A stretch of 64,000 bases of DNA, from the NCBI RefSeq assembly GCF_030315685.1, contig NZ_JASXSI010000003.1, positions 1-64,000 of the forward strand. Direction: 5' to 3'. The translations under genes were made by a program, and so were the position numbers. Source of the stretch: Gordonia sp. ABSL11-1. Lineage in GTDB: Bacteria; Actinomycetota; Actinomycetes; Mycobacteriales; Mycobacteriaceae. This document shows positions 62,689-64,000 of this stretch, piece by piece. Position 1 is the first letter of the stretch, and each line of letters starts with the position of its first letter. Under the pieces are notes generated by a model. It made no database searches. It had not been told where the DNA came from and saw only the letters and a program-made list of their open reading frames with translations.

Positions 62689-62994
62689 ATGGCTACGCAG
62701 GCTGACCCGCGCGACATCATCCTGGCACCGGTGATCTCCGAGAAGTCCTACGGACTGATCGAGGAGAACGTGTACACCTTCCTGGTGCACCCGGAGTCGA
62801 ACAAGACCCAGATCAAGATCGCGGTCGAGCAGATCTTCGACGTCACGGTGACGAGCGTCAACACCGCCAATCGGCAGGGCAAGCGCAAGCGGACCCGCTT
62901 CGGCTACGGCAAGCGCAAGGACACCAAGCGCGCGATCGTGACGCTGGCCGACGGCAGCAAGCCCATCGAGATCTTCGGAGGACCGGTCGGCTGA
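62689..62994 (+). CDS. rplW: 50S ribosomal protein L23
   Basis: 101 residues. [42 protein letters not shown] and the [26 protein letters not shown] part match L23. It sits by the tunnel exit and docks trigger factor and SRP. ATG 62689 lies two bases after rplD, with GAGAGGAGG upstream. It is co-transcribed with rplD and rplB. Confidence 0.97.
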   Translation: MATQADPRDIILAPVISEKSYGLIEENVYTFLVHPESNKTQIKIAVEQIFDVTVTSVNTANRQGKRKRTRFGYGKRKDTKRAIVTLADGSKPIEIFGGPVG

Positions 62995-63024
62995 CCGGGA
63001 CTCGAGAACTGAGGGACTAGAGAC

Positions 63025-63861
63025 ATGGCTATTCGTAAGTACAAGCCGACGACCCCGGGTCGTCGCGGTGCCAGCGGCGCGGATTTCGCCGAGGTCACCC
63101 GCGACCATCCGGAGAAGTCGCTGGTTCGCCCGCTGCACGGTCGTGGTGGACGTAACGCACACGGACGCATCACCACCCGGCACAAGGGTGGCGGTCACAA
63201 GCGTGCCTACCGCGTCATCGACTTCCGTCGCAACGACAAGGACGGCATCGACGCGAAAGTCGCCCACATCGAGTACGACCCGAACCGCACTGCGCGGATC
63301 GCGTTGCTGCACTACGTCGATGGCGAGAAGCGCTACATCATCGCCCCCCGTGGTCTGAACCAGGGTGACGTGGTGGAGAGCGGCTCGGGTGCCGACATCA
63401 AGCCGGGCAACAACCTGCCGCTGCGCAACATCCCCACCGGTACCCAGGTGCACGCCGTCGAGCTGCGTCCGGGCGGCGGGGCCAAGATGGCCCGCAGCGC
63501 CGGTGCCTCGATCCAGCTGCTGGGCAAGGAGGGCACCTACGCCACCCTGCGTATGCCCTCCGGCGAGATCCGTCGCGTCGACGTGCGCTGTCGCGCCACC
63601 GTCGGCGAGGTCGGCAACGCCGAGCAGTCGAACATCAACTGGGGCAAGGCCGGCCGCATGCGCTGGAAGGGCAAGCGCCCGACCGTCCGTGGTGTCGTGA
63701 TGAACCCGGTCGATCACCCGCACGGTGGTGGCGAGGGCAAGACCTCGGGTGGTCGACACCCGGTCAGCCCGTGGGGTCAGCCGGAAGGCCGCACCCGCAA
63801 GAACAAGGCGAGCGACAAGCTCATCGTCCGCCGCCGTCGTACCGGCAAGAACAAGCGATAA
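63025..63861 (+). CDS. rplB: 50S ribosomal protein L2
   Basis: 278 residues, full length. [20 protein letters not shown] starts the protein; [25 protein letters not shown] and the C-terminal [25 protein letters not shown] are the L2 signatures, with the conserved His of the HPHGGGEG loop near the peptidyl transferase centre. L2 is needed for subunit joining and peptidyl transfer. It is followed after 18 bases by rpsS. Confidence 0.98.
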   Translation: MAIRKYKPTTPGRRGASGADFAEVTRDHPEKSLVRPLHGRGGRNAHGRITTRHKGGGHKRAYRVIDFRRNDKDGIDAKVAHIEYDPNRTARIALLHYVDGEKRYIIAPRGLNQGDVVESGSGADIKPGNNLPLRNIPTGTQVHAVELRPGGGAKMARSAGASIQLLGKEGTYATLRMPSGEIRRVDVRCRATVGEVGNAEQSNINWGKAGRMRWKGKRPTVRGVVMNPVDHPHGGGEGKTSGGRHPVSPWGQPEGRTRKNKASDKLIVRRRRTGKNKR

Positions 63862-63879
63862 GCAGGAGGGAGTAAGAGA

Positions 63880-64000
63880 ATGCCACGCAGCCTCAAGAAG
63901 GGCCCGTTCGTCGACGACCACCTCCTTGCGAAGGTGGACACCCAGAACGAGAAGGGCACCAAGCAGGTCATCAAGACCTGGTCGCGCCGTTCGACCATCA
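63880..64000 (+). CDS. rpsS: 30S ribosomal protein S19 (partial, cut by the window end)
   Basis: Forty residues are visible, beginning [19 protein letters not shown] and ending TWSRRSTI, which matches the start of S19. AGCAGGAGGGAG precedes ATG 63880. S19 is in the 30S head next to S13. The gene continues past the window, and rplV is expected next by operon order. Confidence 0.96.
   Translation, partial: MPRSLKKGPFVDDHLLAKVDTQNEKGTKQVIKTWSRRSTI

Overview
The window is high-GC DNA from an actinobacterium of the Mycobacteriales, most likely Gordonia or a close relative such as Williamsia or Dietzia. The clues are GTG starts on rpsL, fusA, tuf and rpsJ, a complete mycofactocin locus, KstR-type operators, a mycolyltransferase-like esterase and Mce-associated membrane proteins. 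No rRNA, tRNA, CRISPR array or insertion sequence was seen. The genus call is inference from gene content, not from a database search.

1-7.8 kb: a small monooxygenase-like protein, a YdcF remnant, an NDMA/mycofactocin-type alcohol dehydrogenase with its aldehyde dehydrogenase, an AcoR-like activator with a perfect palindrome upstream of the pair, a frameshifted CBS-domain relic, exonuclease III and a frameshifted membrane-protein gene. 7.8-12.7 kb: the str operon (rpsL-rpsG-fusA-tuf) with promoter and terminator. 12.7-19.9 kb: a broken tandem CDP-diacylglycerol pyrophosphatase-like gene, a SHOCT-like membrane protein, a secreted esterase, an alpha/beta hydrolase, an unknown protein, a DUF2236 oxygenase and menC. 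20-27.7 kb: P450-TetR-SDR, four translationally coupled Mce-associated proteins, an FAD reductase and an AlkD-like protein. 27.7-39.1 kb: a DoxX protein, kshB, then mftR, mftA, B, C, D, E, F and G. A mycofactocin-type SDR and an Mcr-type CoA racemase/transferase sit between mftD and mftE. 39-40.7 kb: a PPOX protein and a broken CobW GTPase. 40.8-52.4 kb: accessory nitrogen-compound catabolism: three GntR regulators, MFS, NCS1 and DUF1097 membrane proteins, a racemase, an amidase with an AtzH-like domain, a formamidase-like enzyme, an amidohydrolase and a free-standing AtzH/HpxZ-like protein. 52.4-58.9 kb: a three-gene S9 peptidase / glutamine amidotransferase / double-ligase operon resembling the NAGGN osmolyte trio. 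59-60.5 kb: a thioesterase-fold protein and a glycosyltransferase. 61-64 kb: the start of the S10 operon (rpsJ-rplC-rplD-rplW-rplB-rpsS, cut by the window end).

How it fits together: mycofactocin is a peptide-derived redox cofactor, and the window holds both its biosynthesis genes and two likely client enzymes (the alcohol dehydrogenase at 1.1 kb and the SDR at 33.3 kb). KstR-type boxes precede kshB and that SDR, and Mcr is a steroid side-chain enzyme family, so steroid catabolism and mycofactocin appear physically and perhaps transcriptionally linked. A second shared motif (TTGGAAC-N13-TGTTTC) lies both at the DUF2236/menC divergent promoter and upstream of the P450-TetR operon, suggesting one local regulon.

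Several genes are broken (CBS relic, 6.9 kb membrane protein, CDP-diacylglycerol pyrophosphatase-like gene, CobW), and short tandem repeats are frequent. Some frameshifts could be assembly errors.
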